Assembly (NCBI RefSeq): GCF_023065955.2
Contig: NW_026622897.1
Span: forward strand, 5,585,001 to 5,649,000
Direction: 5' to 3'
DNA from: Ursus arctos
Lineage: Eukaryota; Chordata; Mammalia; Carnivora; Ursidae
DNA length: 64,000 nt
The notes below the pieces were generated by a model. That model searched no databases. It was not told the DNA's origin and saw nothing but the letters and a program-made list of their open reading frames with translations. The translations under genes and the position numbers were made by a program. Below, in pieces: positions 1-12,600 of this stretch. The stretch's first letter is position 1. Each line of letters opens with the position of its first letter.

Positions 1-63
1 ATGGACAGTAGTTACATGCAGATATATAAAAGGGCATGATTTTAAAGAAATTCAGTGGCTTTT

Positions 64-200
64 GGGGTGCCTAGCTGGCTCAGTTAGTGGAACATGAGAC
101 TCATGATCTTGGGTTGCGAGTTTAAGCTGCACGTTAGATATAGAAATTACTTAAAAATAAATAAGTAAATAGATTAATTAATTAATTAATTAATTTAAAA
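64..200 (+). mobile_element. CAN-SINE, short older type, with 20-bp TSD
   Basis: It starts with a worn tRNA-like head (ggtgcctagctggctcag), continues through a B-box-like 'gagtttaagc' and ends in an A-rich tail of AATA/ATTA repeats. The 20-bp target-site duplication is exact at 44-63 and 201-220. It lacks the long CT-rich block of the younger copies. Confidence 0.9.
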
Positions 201-3200
201 AAAGAAATTCAGTGGCTTTTAAAGCAGAAATACCCCTAGGTTGACAGGAAAGTGGGTGAATATGTACAGTCCAGAGCCTGAAAATTCAAGGGTCAGGTAG
301 TAAAAAATAATGGCTGTGCTTACCTATTACTAAAGGAAGTAAAACATAAATAGTTCTGGCCTTTGAAGCAAGGGTAACCCAGGAAGGGAAGCTATGAATG
401 ACATACAAGTCTAAACTCTCTGGGTACCTGTAACTCAACTCCTTAATCTTTTACACCAAAGAGTCCTATGACCTATAAAATACAGTCAGTACTTTTATAA
501 TGGTTGACTGAGCTCCTGGTACTAAAAAGCACACAACGGTAAAACCAGTGGTTTAGACTGATCTACTTACTTAAAAAATATATCAAAGCTCAACACTAGC
601 AAAACAAACAAAACACCTTAACATAAAGATACGTGAACCTTAAAAGGACAGCATTTTAAGTCTCAGCTGGGAGACTTAGAGAACATTCGCTTGAAAGTGG
701 AATTCGACCAAGTTCATAGCCAGCCTGCCCAGGGCTCTTCCTCCTCTAAGCTGGTTTGTTATATACTCGGGCAGCCATTTAGAGCACTCAATCCACTTTA
801 TGCCAAGAAGAACCACAGGGTTACAGACGACGTACATCGAGATAAATTATAAGCACACACCTTGCTGGCTTTGCTAGTCTAGCTTGACTCAACATATCAG
901 GAGGGACTGTTGTCTACACTTGTAATTTGTTCTACCCCCGGGCTGATTAACTTGACTCAACTAAATCAGGTCTTTTCTTGCTGAGCCACAGTCCCAGCCC
1001 TCTGCTCCAAGTCAAAACACTCTTTCTTCATGCACAGGAATCTTCGACCGCTGCAGCTTTGATGCCCTTCGAGCACCTGCGGAAGGAGTGTGTCCTCCTC
1101 CTGTGTTAAACTGATTTTCCATCCTCGGGGAATGAATCCCATCTCTCCTCTCTTCCTCTTTGTCTTCACCAGCTGTGCCCCTGTTGACCTTCGCAATGCA
1201 CTTTTCTTGGTTCACCTTTACTTCCAGCAGGTTTGTGTCCTCATCTTATTTTCACAGTACCTACCTACTAACATTCAGCATGTGCTCCGCATTCTTCACC
1301 AACCCCCGCCCATGCCTTGTCTGCTCTGATAGTACAAAGAACACTGGCAGAGGGTCAGGTGCTAGCTGGGTGACCTTGGCCAAATATTTAACTTTCTTGG
1401 GTTTATTTCCCTCATTTGTGCAAGGGGGTTGGATGAGGTGGCAGACTGTTTATAAAACAGTTCTCCACAACTCCTCACATCCCTGAACGTCTGCTCCTTT
1501 GGGATGTGACTTTGTCACTCAGCCTGCTCCTAGGACTTGGCTGGCCTTGTTCTCAGAACAACTGAAGGTTCTGAAGACGTACTATCAGACCTCTGAGCCT
1601 GGCCTCAGGAAGTCACGCAGCCTCTGTCCTCTGCCTCGGGGAATCTTGATTCCGGCGCAGAAGGAACCCCAGGCTGGCCTCCCAGAGAATGAGAGCATGC
1701 ACAGACGAGGCCCCAATGGGGCACACTGCCACCTGCCAGACCAGTGAGTGCGGCCACCTTAGCCGATCTGGAGGCAGAGACCCGAGGGGAGACCAGGAGA
1801 GTCCCCCAGCTGAGCGCAGCCCAAATGACTGTCCCACAGAATTGAGAGCTAATCGACAGAAGTCCTTCGGAGCCTTTAAGCAGTGGGATGGTCTGTTATG
1901 CAGAATTTAAAAACATAAACACAGATGAGATTATCTTGAAGATATCTTCTGGTTTAAAATGTCTCATGAAATGGAAAGGCTCATTATTCCTACGTCAGAA
2001 TGAAATCATTAAGAAATCTTAAAAATCTGAAGAGGGCCTTATAACATAATCTTGTCAATCCCTCCATCTTCAGGTACAATAATAATAACCAGTAATAACA
2101 ACAGTTGCTGTGCTGAGCTCCTACTCGACAGGATTTTGCAGCCATTATTGCTAATCCTCACATGGCTTGCATTGGGATTCGATGTCCCCGTTTACAGAGA
2201 CACCACTGAGCCCACCCGCAGGCTGGAGCTTTGCCCTGGGATGAGAACTCAGGCCTTGATTCTCAAGTCTGTGTCCACCTAACCTTCTCTCTCACTAGTA
2301 CCTGGGCACCACTACCTCCATTAAGAAACAATGCAATTGATAGAAGTAAGCTCAAAGTGACTTCTGACATTTAAAAAGGTAGTAATGCTAATCCAAACAG
2401 GATTGAAGAGAGAGGAGCTGGACAGACGTTGAGACCAGCAAGCCCCCTAAGCCAGAAAACAGGAACTATACCTTCTATTTTCTTGTCAGAAAGATCTCAA
2501 ATATTTCTCAAAACTGCTCCCTTACAAGCTCCTCTTGCTGAGGGCATCAATTTGTCTTTGGGTTGTGCTCATTCCCTCTCTTCATCTCCTTGCTCACATT
2601 TTTTCTCTGCTTTCCTTATTTCCTTGGCTTCTATACACATTTTTTCTTTCACAGCTGACCCTCCTGTACGCAAGCCGTCTTATCACACCTTGTTCTGCTC
2701 TCCAGGCAGCTCAGCAGCCTGATCTCGATCAACCCTGCCCTCTTGGCTTCAAAGGCCTCTTGCCAAAATAGTCCCCCAGTTCCCTACCCTCTCCTGCTCT
2801 TACAGGTTCCGTCATCAGCGAACCCTAGAACAAACTGTTCAAATGAATCCTGTAAAAATGGATTTGTCGCCTGAATTGTAGATCAAAGCAGCATTAAAGT
2901 TTCCCTCCCACACAGAAATCCAAACACACTTTTGTTTCATATTGCCCAGCAACCACAACACATGGAAAACCATGAATGGAGTAGGAGTACGCGGGGCAGG
3001 AACCGTATCCTGAGTCAGAGCTTGGCCATCAGGTTAATGACATCATGGAAGCTGGATTCGTCCGTCCAGCTAAAGACCTTCTCCAGACCCTGCAACCCCA
3101 AGAAAACTCCTTTCAGGAAAGTGTGCCCCTTTGTGTTCTGCTCCAGAAAGGTGATACTTATCGCTCATCTGCGAGGGAAAGCTTTCGAAGAGCTATGAGA

Positions 3201-4330
3201 AGTTCTCAGCCAGGAAGAGGCGGAGTAAAGAGAGCCAAAGCCCTTGTCCAGGGGCCGCTCCCGCACCTTTACAATCCAGCGCCTGGCCTCTCCTCTCTCC
3301 CGGCTGCTTTTCTGAAAAGATAGTTTTTTGAGAGCCTTTGTCTCTGACATCAGAGCCTGTTGTTTGCCTCGGTCCACAGCCAAGGCTCAGGGAGGGGCAG
3401 GGATTAGAAAAAGCAAGCAGGTGTCCTGGAAAATGTGTTCTTTTGCTGACAATAAAGTTAAACCACAGAGGGAAGTCTGAAGGAAGAGAAGCTCCCCTAA
3501 AGAAAAGGGATGAACTAAAGCCAAGCAACAATGACAACAAAAACAGCAAACCTTTAGAACTAAAAGACTGGCCGCAAAATCATGGCATCAGCTTTCAGGC
3601 CAAGCTAGATAACAAAGCCCATTTAAATTCCTTGAATGGCTGTGATTGAGATCGCCCAATCGAGACTCAAGGACAACGTTTTCTGTATTTCTTAAACAGG
3701 CCATTATAACCTTCCTGGATGTTTATTCTCAACAGAATGAAAAATGAAGTAATCTAGGTAACGCTAAGACGCGTAATTCCCATTGCAGGGTCAGAGCGCA
3801 GTGAGTGATCTCTTACCAATTAGTCACCCTAAAGAAGGTGCAGTAGGAAGGCTAGCTGTCCACTCTGAAGTCAGACTTAGAGTTTAAGGGCCAATTCCTC
3901 ATGTAGCCAGCTATCAGGGCTTCTCTGTCTTCCTAGGTTAATCTTATCTCTTTTCAATCCATTCATACCTTTTACCCACGCCACTCAGGAAGGCACCCGC
4001 TGTCACCTAGGATTTTCCAAACAATACTGAATGAATTACATGTCATGTACCCATCTGGCTGCCCACCAGGCTGTCAGCTGACCGGGGACTGGAGACTGTG
4101 TCCAAGTTGTCTTGGTATCCCCAGGGCCTAGCAAGGTCCCCGACTGGTGGTTTATCAATACATATTTGCTCAACTTTTGGGGTAATGAATGAGTTCTACA
4201 AACTTATGCCATCATTGTGAAGCAACTCACTCCCTACTTGACATACATAATAGATACGATCCTGCCCACAAATTAAAATCATGTTTATAAAAAGTGATTT
4301 TTTTCCTCCAAAGAGTAATACGGGAAAGCT
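201..4330. other. intronic sequence with sparse MIR-like relics, no gene seen
   Basis: This is unique-looking DNA. A MIR core on the plus strand is visible at about 1355-1445 (ctgggtgaccttggccaaat followed by ctcatttgtg). A weak reverse MIR-like stretch lies at about 2095-2285. Open frames of 60-118 codons on both strands have no recognisable domains and no coherent splice or codon signal. Confidence 0.5.
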
Positions 4331-4337
4331 AGTCACA

Positions 4338-4500
4338 GCTAACATTTACGGAGCACTTGCTCTAGGCCAGGCAAAATTACATGTATTCGTCCATTTAATC
4401 TTTGCAAGAACACCACGAGGCAAATAATATTCCATTCTACGAATGAGGAAATTAAAACACTGAGAGGCTATGCTGAAGTCAGACTTCCTGGTTTCAATGC
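4338..4500 (-). mobile_element. MIR fragment (reverse)
   Basis: The reverse MIR 3' end is seen: 'agctaacatttacggagcacttgctctaggccagg' style tail, then 'aatgaggaaattaaaacactgagaggc'. It faces the plus-strand MIR that follows, forming an imperfect inverted pair. Confidence 0.75.
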
Positions 4501-4514
4501 TGTCCCTTATCTTT

Positions 4515-4685
4515 TTTAATCGTGTGAGCTTCACTCCTCTGGGCCTCAGTTTTCTCATCTACAAAGTGGGGGTAGAAATAATAGTATCTCATGGCATTTG
4601 GGTGAGGATTAAGTGAGTTAATTAATGGAAGGCCTATACACCCAGGCCTGGCAACGTGAAGTGCTGAGTTAGTGTGGTCTGTGAA
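4515..4685 (+). mobile_element. MIR fragment (forward)
   Basis: A forward MIR core is seen: 'cctctgggcctcagttttctcatctacaaagtggg', a deletion-prone A/T segment, then 'gtgaggattaagtgagttaa'. It is old and diverged. Confidence 0.75.
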
Positions 4686-5165
4686 GTGAGTTGGGGGCTG
4701 AGGAGTGGGGGTGGAAATGTGTATCAGCTTCCCCAGCAAAACAGAGGTGGTCGGCAGTAAAGACAATCACACTTCAGCTTTTCCTTTCCCTGTAAAGAAA
4801 CTCAAAAGCATCAACTGCTTAGGTTGGGTCACCTTGTCCTCCCAGACTTTCATATTGCACTTGACAGCACCATCGCTAGAAAACTAATTTGCAGTGAAGA
4901 TTTCAGACTGGGGGGCCCACTGGGTAAGCTCACTGCCAGTCACTGGAATGGACCTCGCACTGCACTGCACGCACTGGCTAATGCCAATGTCTGGACACAT
5001 GATTGCAAAGATTTTTTGCACATTTTTAGTACAAGGTCTAAAAGATTTACTTTTCTAAACTCTCCTAAGGCAACAGTGCTTGCACTGAGAAGAGTTTACA
5101 CGTTTATTTATCTCATCCTGGATTCCAGTCTAACTTCAGAAAGTATTCACACACGTGATTCAGCT
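4686..5165. other. unique intronic sequence, nothing recognised
   Basis: No repeat family or coding signal could be identified. A 117-codon open frame at 4824-5177 has no recognisable motif and runs into a repeat at its end. Confidence 0.4.
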
Positions 5166-5290
5166 AGTATTTTTTGAGACTTACTGTGTGCCAGGCACTG
5201 TTCTAGAAGCTTGGAATTAATACATACACAAAAGAGACCACTCCTAGTCTTCTTGGAGTTTGTAGCTAGGAAGCAATGGTTTTCCTACCA
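5166..5290 (-). mobile_element. L2/MIR 3'-end fragment (reverse)
   Basis: It contains the reverse L2-type terminal motif 'cttactgtgtgccaggcactgttctagaagcttgg', followed by a region matching the antisense of the 'catgaggg...' block. Confidence 0.65.
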
Positions 5291-6010
5291 CCACCTTGAC
5301 CCAAACCACTACTGTCTCTCACCAGGGTGACTGCAGGAACCCCCTCGTCTCCTCGATTCCATTCTAGCTGCCCTTTCATTCAGACTCCACATGGCAGCCA
5401 GAGTGATATTTTAAAACCACAGAGGGAAGCCTGGAGGAAAAGGCTTAAAGCTCTCCATGAGCTTCCAACCATACTAAGAATTCCAAACTAAGAATTCCAA
5501 ATTCCATGGTCTCCAGGGCTGTGCAGCCTCTGGCCCTCTACCTTTTTTAACCACGTTATCATACCTCACCCACCCCAATCAGCAGCTGGCCTTCTCTCTG
5601 CTCCTCTCAAAAGCCAATCTGGTCCCTGATGGGCTTTGCACCTGCTGCCCCCTTCACCTGTAATGTTCTTCCCTATTTTATCACATGGCCATTCCTTGGT
5701 ATCATTTAGGCCTTAGCTAAAACGTCACATTCTAAGAGAGGCCTTCTGTGACCCTTCAACAGAAATAATCCCTTCCCCCAAGCATACCTACTATCAAATT
5801 TCTTGGTCTACTTTTCTTAATTTCATTATTCTCCTTGTGGAAACACCTTCATTTATTTGCTTTTTTGTCAATCATCTCCCCTTTGCTGCACTGAAATAAA
5901 ATCCATGAGAGCAAGGACCTTGCTTGTCCTGTTTCTGGAATGATGCCTGTCTGACATAGAGTGGGGACTCCACAAGCCCATGTGAACAAATGAATATGAA
6001 TCTGGGCAAC
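5291..6010 (+). mobile_element. L2 3' region (forward)
   Basis: Typical L2 3' landmarks occur in order: 'ttctagctgccc', 'gatgggctttgcacctgctgccccc', 'ttcctt-ggtatcatttaggcc', 'gaggccttctgtgac', and finally 'tccatgagagcaaggaccttg...cctgtttctgg'. It is ancient and not coding. Confidence 0.75.
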
Positions 6011-6150
6011 TCTTCTCTCTGGACCTGCATTTGAATCAGAAGCTCCCCAGGGTACTTACACACTTGGGGTGATCCTAAGCATGCTTTTGCTAATGTTTCC
6101 AGGCGGCGCAGCCTAGTATTTAAAGGATGTCGTTAACAAATCCATATTTA

Positions 6151-6363
6151 GGGGCACCTGAGTGGATCAGTCATTAGGCGTCTGCCTTTGGCTCAGGGCG
6201 TGATCCCAGCGGTCTGGGATCAAGCCCCACATCAGGCTCCTCCGCTGGGAGCCTGCTTCTTCCTCTCCCACTCCCCCTGCTTGTGTTCCCTCTCTCGCTG
6301 GCTGTCTCTCTATCAAATAAATAAATAAAATATTTAAAAAACAAAACAAAACCAAAAAAACCC
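6151..6363 (+). mobile_element. CAN-SINE, TSD 6136-6150 / 6364-6378
   Basis: Complete head-to-tail SINE with the 'ctgcctttggctcagggcgtgatccc' type head, CT-rich block and AATAAATAAA tail ending in an A/C-rich run. The 15-bp target-site duplication (acaaatccatattta) is exact. Confidence 0.95.
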
Positions 6364-6378
6364 ACAAATCCATATTTA

Positions 6379-7090
6379 GGTCTGTCTGAGACCTCACAGA
6401 GTCCAGCTCTGTGGCTGAAAAGTGCCACCTTTCACACGGTTCTCGGGGTCCATTGTCCTTGCACTCCCTCTGCCCTTTCTGCTGCTTCTCTTGGGATCAA
6501 GCACATGATTCAAATCAACTAGAAGAGAATTTACAACTGCAGATTCAAACTGACAATACTTTTATGGAAAACTAAGATAACATATAGGGTTATATCTGGT
6601 ACCTTCGTGCTGCTGCTGAACATTAGGGGACCCATGCACATGGCATATCCTCCTGGAGGCGGGAAGTGGGTCTGGGATGCAATGGTCAGATTCTGCTGGC
6701 TGACGGGCACTGTGCTGGCTGCTCCCACAGGTGCCCAGCGAGGTAGATACTATTATACTCATTATACAGTAAAAAAAATTTGAAACCACAAAATGTAAAA
6801 AAATCCTGCCTGTGGTTATCCCATGGAGAGGAAAAGAGTGAGGCTTCTGCCTGGCTTCAGGCCCCAAATACTCAGCATGGTAACATGTGTTATTTTCAGA
6901 GTGAGTACAAATTATTTCCCAGAGCCTGAATTCTTCAACACCTGGCCTGTCCCTGCCCCTTTTTTTCATGCCAGTGGGCTCACCACTGCAGTGTCAGCTC
7001 CCTAACCAGAGCGCCAGACTTTCTGAACACAGAGCAAGCAGAGACTAAATATTTGAAAACTAGAGTTTTTAGCCTTTGTTTCCCACTTAT
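6379..7090. other. intronic sequence, possible degraded MIR near 6720-6780
   Basis: Mostly unique. The stretch 'gaggtagatactattatactcattatacag' around 6740-6770 resembles the reverse MIR motif. No gene is visible; a 135-codon minus-strand frame (6562-6969) has no recognisable domain. Confidence 0.4.
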
Positions 7091-7222
7091 TTTTTTTTAA
7101 GCAGGCTGCAAGCCCAGCATGGAGCCCAACATGGGACTTGAACTCACAACCATGAGCTCAAGACGTGAGCTGAGATTAAGAGTTGGACACTTAACCGACT
7201 GAGCCACCCAAGTGCACTCCCC
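7091..7222 (-). mobile_element. CAN-SINE, older short type (reverse)
   Basis: A T-rich start (reverse A tail), 'gcaagcccagcatggagcccaacatggg' and the reversed head 'cttaaccgactgagccacccaag' are present. The CT block is shortened. Confidence 0.85.
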
Positions 7223-10200
7223 CACTCGTTCTTCTTTATACAGATACTCAGACATCTTTCCACAGGAACTTGTAAGGCAAGGGTTAATGCAAGGTCCATG
7301 TTAGGGTTCTTCAGTGTAGGGGAGCTGCCTGGAGCTGCCAACGTGCACAGAAATCCCTCTTGTGAGGCTGTTATTAGCACAACTGCAAGGTAGGTTAAAG
7401 CCAATTAGTTCTGATCCACAGATAAAGTCCATGATCTCAATGTCTTGGATTTGCTTACATATCATATTATTCATGGCTTCTTTCCAAAGACAATTACATC
7501 CTAAATTTTGGCCACACCCTCTGTACTGCTAGTTATGTAATCAGGTAACGAGACAGAACTGCACTCGTGTATATCTAGTGCAGCCCCCCCTTCATTCTCA
7601 CGAATAAGAATGCAGAGCATGTTACTTTTCTCTCATATTCAGGCAATTTAATGCCAATTCTTACAACATGTCTTGCCAAGGAAAAAATACAGAAAGAGGA
7701 ACAGTCTCAGAGGAGCCTAGGCAATTCCGCAAGGTTGAAAGAATGTGATGCCCACATAACTTTATTCCAGATCCAGGCAGAAAGGTCACAAGACTATATT
7801 GCCTTCAGGGTAATTAATACCCACATTTCTCATATTCAGTTTAATTCACTCTTTGTACCATGTTGACTTAGCCATGTCAGAAAACCAACTCAAATCCAAC
7901 ATTCTGGAAGCAGCTTTAACTTTAAGAAACTTAATGCTGAAATACAGCATTCCCTCTTTCCCTACCCCTACCTGCACACCAACCAAATAGAGAAAGAAGC
8001 ATTACAAATAGCTCCTTAGTCTTTGCTTCGGGATACAGAAAGTGAGAAAATTCCCCAAGGTTTTCTAAATGCCAGCACCATGCAAGTCGTGCTCCTCTGT
8101 CCCCATCAGGGATCATGAAAGCTCAGAAAGTCCATGACCTGCAAATCATTATCCACCGCAGGATTTGATGACAGGGTCAACGAAAGTTTGATGTGGACAT
8201 ACGTGAAGTCTCATTGGTCTGGATCACATACATTTTCAAAAAGAGTTAACCTTGAAGTAATCCTTCTCCAAATGGTTGCTGCTTTTTCCAAGTTCATTTT
8301 AGCAAAACTGTCTCATGATGGGTTGGGTTTAAATTGTTTTTCTCCAACCATTAACCTGATAAGTCGACACTCCACATCATCAGAAATTACTGCAGAAGCG
8401 CATTACAAAAGGCTTTACTTTGAACACTTCCCCCCAAATCCTTGAACCAAATGTTATCATTAGAATGATGACTTTGTTGATCGGTTATTTCAAACACACA
8501 TCATGTTTCATATTGTATCATCTCATTCAGAAGAGATTATTATGTTTTGTCTTTAGATGTAGTGACATTTATTTACCCAAACATCCTCCAAAGAAGTACT
8601 CCCAGAATGATTCTGAAACAAAATCAGTACCTGGGGCAAAAGGAAGTTAATGCTAGCTATACAAATGCATGTGTCTACTCCAAATTATGTAACTTACTTA
8701 TGGAAACCTAATATTGGTATAAAAGATATTTTACTGGTAATATTGTTATTTGCTATCATTTTAACTTCAGACTCTAGTATTTAAATTCTTCTTTCTCAAT
8801 AATCAACAAATTTGTGATTGTTCTTCATGATGTATTAAACGCTTTAACATAAAATCTCAATGGGTCTTTGGAGAAAAAGCCTAAACAAAGCTTTATTACA
8901 CAATAAAAATGATAATATAACATTGGAGGCTATTGTGTACTTGAAATGCATGTCTCAGTGCATCAAGAACAGGCACAGAATTGTATTCATCCTGTGAACA
9001 ACCAACCCATTTCTCCAAAGGGAAATGTCAGTGTAACGAAGCAGTAATGTGAGCTGTATTTTACAGAAGAAAAGTGGAAATGAACGGAACTGTTTACTTG
9101 GTATATGTGAATAGGTGTGGACTATTCTTGATTAACAATGACCTCAGATTTTAAAAGTCATCATCTATTTACCTTGAATCACTTAGGCCTTATGAGCAAA
9201 AACGCTTTCTTTCAGGTAGGATAAAATGTCTGGCATAGAAAAAGAAAACTGGATGTCTGATTCCCTCATCATTTTGTTTTGTTTTGCTTTAAATCATTCT
9301 AGCACCTCCACTCTCATTACTAATATCCCCAAGTAGGACTCAATAATGAATTAAGCATGGTGGTATGTCTGTCCGAGAGCCGTGGACCATGCTTATGAGC
9401 AGCCCAGGAAGTGTTGGGAGCCTATCCCACTCATAGAAAAGGGGTCGTGGGTAGTTGTGTTTTGGGTCCTATGATCTAAAATTTTTCACATTCCTGGTCC
9501 TAATCAATCAAACCAGGAATTCGCTTGACCTAAAAGCTGAACAAGAGAAGGAACGCTGCCCAGTGATGTGCTCTACTTTGGGCAGTGATTAATAACTCAA
9601 TCATGTGGTTCCTCCTAACATGTCTTGAAATCATGATGACAAGTAAGACAAACTGAAGTCACATGGAGTCTGAGAGTTACACCGTGGGGAGGTATTACGC
9701 GGTACCGTATGTAGAAGCCACGAGGCAACAGAGTCGTGAACAGGCTGAAGCCACAGGGCAGAGAGGTAAGTGGCAAAATGAAACTCAGCTGTGGCCATGG
9801 AAGTAAACTGAGAGAAGCAGAGCAGTGTGGCTGAGCCACGGTCCGGCCAATTACCAGTCCCGGCAACTGACACCAGGATGCTGCTCTGTCCTGATCAACA
9901 TCCCCGTTTCCCAACACTGGCTGTGCAGGGTAAGGCTGTTCCTTGTGTTTCCTTCCTGCCGTATCACAGACTTGCAGTCAAGTGCCACCCATCCTCCGAT
10001 GTAAACCAGGGTATAACCCTTGTCACATGCAAGAGCTCCTTGTTACCTGCAAGAGCGTAACTAAGACAGCCCGCCACAGTCAACAAGCAGGAATCTGCTC
10101 ACAAGGGAATTCTTCAGTGTCGAGACAGGAAATCTTAAATATCAATAAAACAGACTTTGATTTGCTACTATACAATTTTTAAGTTCTTTCTTTTTTCTAA

Positions 10201-10467
10201 TTATTAAAGTAAAATTACACTCAATACAGAAGACTTGGGAAAGTTTAAAGTAAATAAAAGCCACTCACAATCCCCACAACCAGAGACACTGCTGTGTGTG
10301 CCTGTGTCTGCCCAGCATTTTAAAGAGGGACAGGAGGATGTTACATTGGGAGCCAGCCTGTCTCAGGTTTAGGTGGGGCATGAAAGCAAGAGATTCCACA
10401 CAGCCAAGCGAATTGTGAGAAGACCAGTCAGAAGAATTTGCTTGTAGGATTTATTAAAACAAACGAA
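7223..10467. other. 3.2 kb of unique intronic sequence, no gene or clear repeat
   Basis: AT-rich at 8640-9330 and otherwise ordinary. Open frames up to 103 codons lack recognisable motifs. No young retroposon interrupts this stretch, which makes it one of the longest repeat-poor segments in the window. Confidence 0.45.
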
Positions 10468-10683
10468 GGGGAACCTGGGTGGCTCAGTCGGTTGAGCGTC
10501 TGACTCTTGATTTCGGCTCAGGTCACCATCTCGGGTTTGTGAGATCGAGCCCACGTTGGGCTCCATGCTCAGTGGGGAGTCTACTTGAGACTCTCTCTCT
10601 CTCCCTCTATCCCTACCCTTGCTCATCTGCTCTCTCTAAAATAAAGAAATAAATTTTTAAAAAATAAAATAAAACAAAAAAGC
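10468..10683 (+). mobile_element. CAN-SINE (forward)
   Basis: Head 'aacctgggtggctcagtcggttgagcgtc', CT-rich block, then a tail of AAATAAA and AAAACAAAA units. An approximate duplication of 'aaaacaaa..aag' flanks it (about 10457 and 10672). It abuts the inverted end of the neighbouring L1. Confidence 0.9.
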
Positions 10684-11021
10684 CAAAATTCTTTGCCCTA
10701 TGTTTTCTTCTGGTTTTATAGTTTCCAGTCATATGTGTAAGTTTTTAACCCATTTTGAGTTGATTTTTATTTGTGGTATAAGGGTCCAATTTCATTCTGC
10801 ATGTTGCTGTCCAGTTTTCCCAAGACCATTTGTTGAAGAGACCATCCTTTCTCTACTGTGTTTTCTTAGCACCCTCATCAAAAATCAGTTGACAATATGC
10901 ATGAGTTTATTTCTAGGCTCTTTACTCTGTCCCATTGGCCTATATATCTAACTTTATGCCAGTACCATACTGTCTTAATTACTGTAGAGTTGAATATATT
11001 TTGAAATTAGAAAGTGTGGTG
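10684..11021 (-). mobile_element. L1 (L1MA-type), inverted 5' segment
   Basis: The antisense of L1 ORF2 near its 3' end is recognisable from 'ccagttttcccaagaccatttgttgaag', 'cattggcctatatatc' and 'atgccagtaccatactgt'. It belongs to the same insertion as the sense segment that starts at about 11022. Confidence 0.85.
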
Positions 11022-12312
11022 TCATTTCATGGATATGACTCAAAAGCATTGGCAAAAATAGACAAGTGGGACTATATTGAACTAGAAATCTTCTGCGCAG
11101 CAAAGGAAACAGTCAAGAGAGCGAAAAGGCAACCCACAGGATGGGAGAAAATACATTCAAACTGCATCTCTGATAAAGGGTTAATTTCCAAAATATATGA
11201 GTAACTCTTACAATTCAATAGCAAAAAACTAATAAGTTGATTTAAAAATGGGTGTGGGGGGGTGCCTAGGTGGCTCAGTTGGTTGAGTGTCGAGCTCTTG
11301 GCTTCAGCTCAGGTCATGATCTCATGGGTCATGGGATCAAGCCCTGTGTCTGGCTCTGTGCTGAGCGGACAGTCCCTTGGGGATTCTATCCCTCTGCCCC
11401 TCCCCCCACTCCTTCTCCTGCTCTCTCTCTCTTTCTCAAATAAATAAATAAATAAATAAATAAATAAATAGTTTTTTAAAAAATGGGCTAGGGCCTTGAA
11501 TAGACATTTCTCCAAAGAAAACACACAAATGGCTGAGAGAGATGAAGAGATCCTCAAAATCAATAATCATCAGGAAAATGCAAATCAAAACCACAATGAG
11601 ATATCACCTCATACCTGTTAGAATGGTTATTATGAAAAAGAAAAAAAAACAAAGACAAATGTTGGCAAGACTGAAGAACTTGGAATCCTTTAGTATGCTG
11701 TTGATGGAAATGCAAAATGGTGCAGCCACTGTGGAAAACAGTATGGAGGTTCCTCAAAAATAAAATAGAACTACCATATGATCCAGCAATTCCACTCCTG
11801 GGAATAGATTGGAAGGAAATGAAAACACTAGGTCAAGAGATATCTGTACCTCTCATGTCCGTAGCAATATTATTCACAATGGCCAAGATGTAGAAGGAAT
11901 CTAAATGTCCATCAAAGGATGGATTTTTTTAAATGTGGTATAAACATAAAATGGAATATTACTCAGCCTGTAAAAAGAAGGAAAGTCTGCAAATGTGACA
12001 CCTTGAGGGCATGATGCTGAGTGAAATGAACCAGACATATAAGGACAAATACTGAATGATTCCACTTATCTGAGGTTTCAAATACAGTTAAACTCATAGA
12101 AGCAAAGAATAGAACGTGGTAGTAAGGGACTGGGGGGAGGGGGAAATGAGAGTTGCTAATCAACAAATATAAAATTCCAGTTCTGCATAAATGAGTAAGT
12201 TCTACAGATCTGCTGAGCAACATTGTGCCAATAGATAAAAGCACTTTATTATGCACTGAAAACTCTGTTAAGAGGGTAGAGCTCATGTTAAGTGTTCTTA
12301 CCAAAAAAAACC
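11022..12312 (+). mobile_element. L1 (L1MA-type), sense 3' segment, interrupted by a SINE
   Basis: Sense ORF2 tail is seen ('agacaagtgggactatattgaact', 'gcacagcaaagg'-like, 'caaatcaaaaccacaatgaga', 'atgatccagcaattccact'). It is followed by a 3' UTR ending 'gttaagagggtagagctcatgtt' and 'agtgttcttacc' plus poly(A), which fits L1MA subfamilies. The reading frame is broken in many places. A SINE is inserted at 11257-11482. Confidence 0.9.
11257..11482 (+). mobile_element. CAN-SINE inside the L1
   Basis: Forward SINE (ggtgcctaggtggctcagttgg head, CT block) with a tail of nine or so AAAT units followed by TTTTTTAAAA. The L1 sequence 'taaaaatggg' is repeated on both sides, so the SINE postdates the L1. 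Confidence 0.92.
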
Positions 12313-12600
12313 CAAAGACCTCTTGTGAAGGTTACAAGTCCCCTTACCCACACTGGGTCAGAAGAATGGAGGCAGATATTGGAGTTGGGGGGGGGGGTCA
12401 ATAGCGCCACCGGAAGACCTTCATCTACGTTGCTTACAGTCTGGGGGAAGGGCTGCCTGATGTCCAATTCTTGTGTAAGAGTAAGTTTGAGAAGTTGGCG
12501 CCAGCCAGCTCAGAGTAAAGGGAGGTTGTTCAGCAGGCAATCAGCCCTCGCTTCCAGGGTTTCTCAGGCAGAAATGCTGTGTGTGTATATTTTTTGAAAA
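12313..12600. other. unique spacer between two L1 pieces
   Basis: No repeat or gene recognised; it holds a run of about ten G at 12386-12396. An 11-bp match (gtcagaagaat) occurs at 10427-10437 and 12357-12367, but its meaning is uncertain. Confidence 0.4.

Noticed and set aside
10427..12367. 11-bp match gtcagaagaat flanking the L1 and SINE block as a target duplication
   Set aside because: It lies 30-45 bases outside the L1/SINE boundaries on each side, with unexplained sequence in between. It could be chance and is not used to define the insertion.
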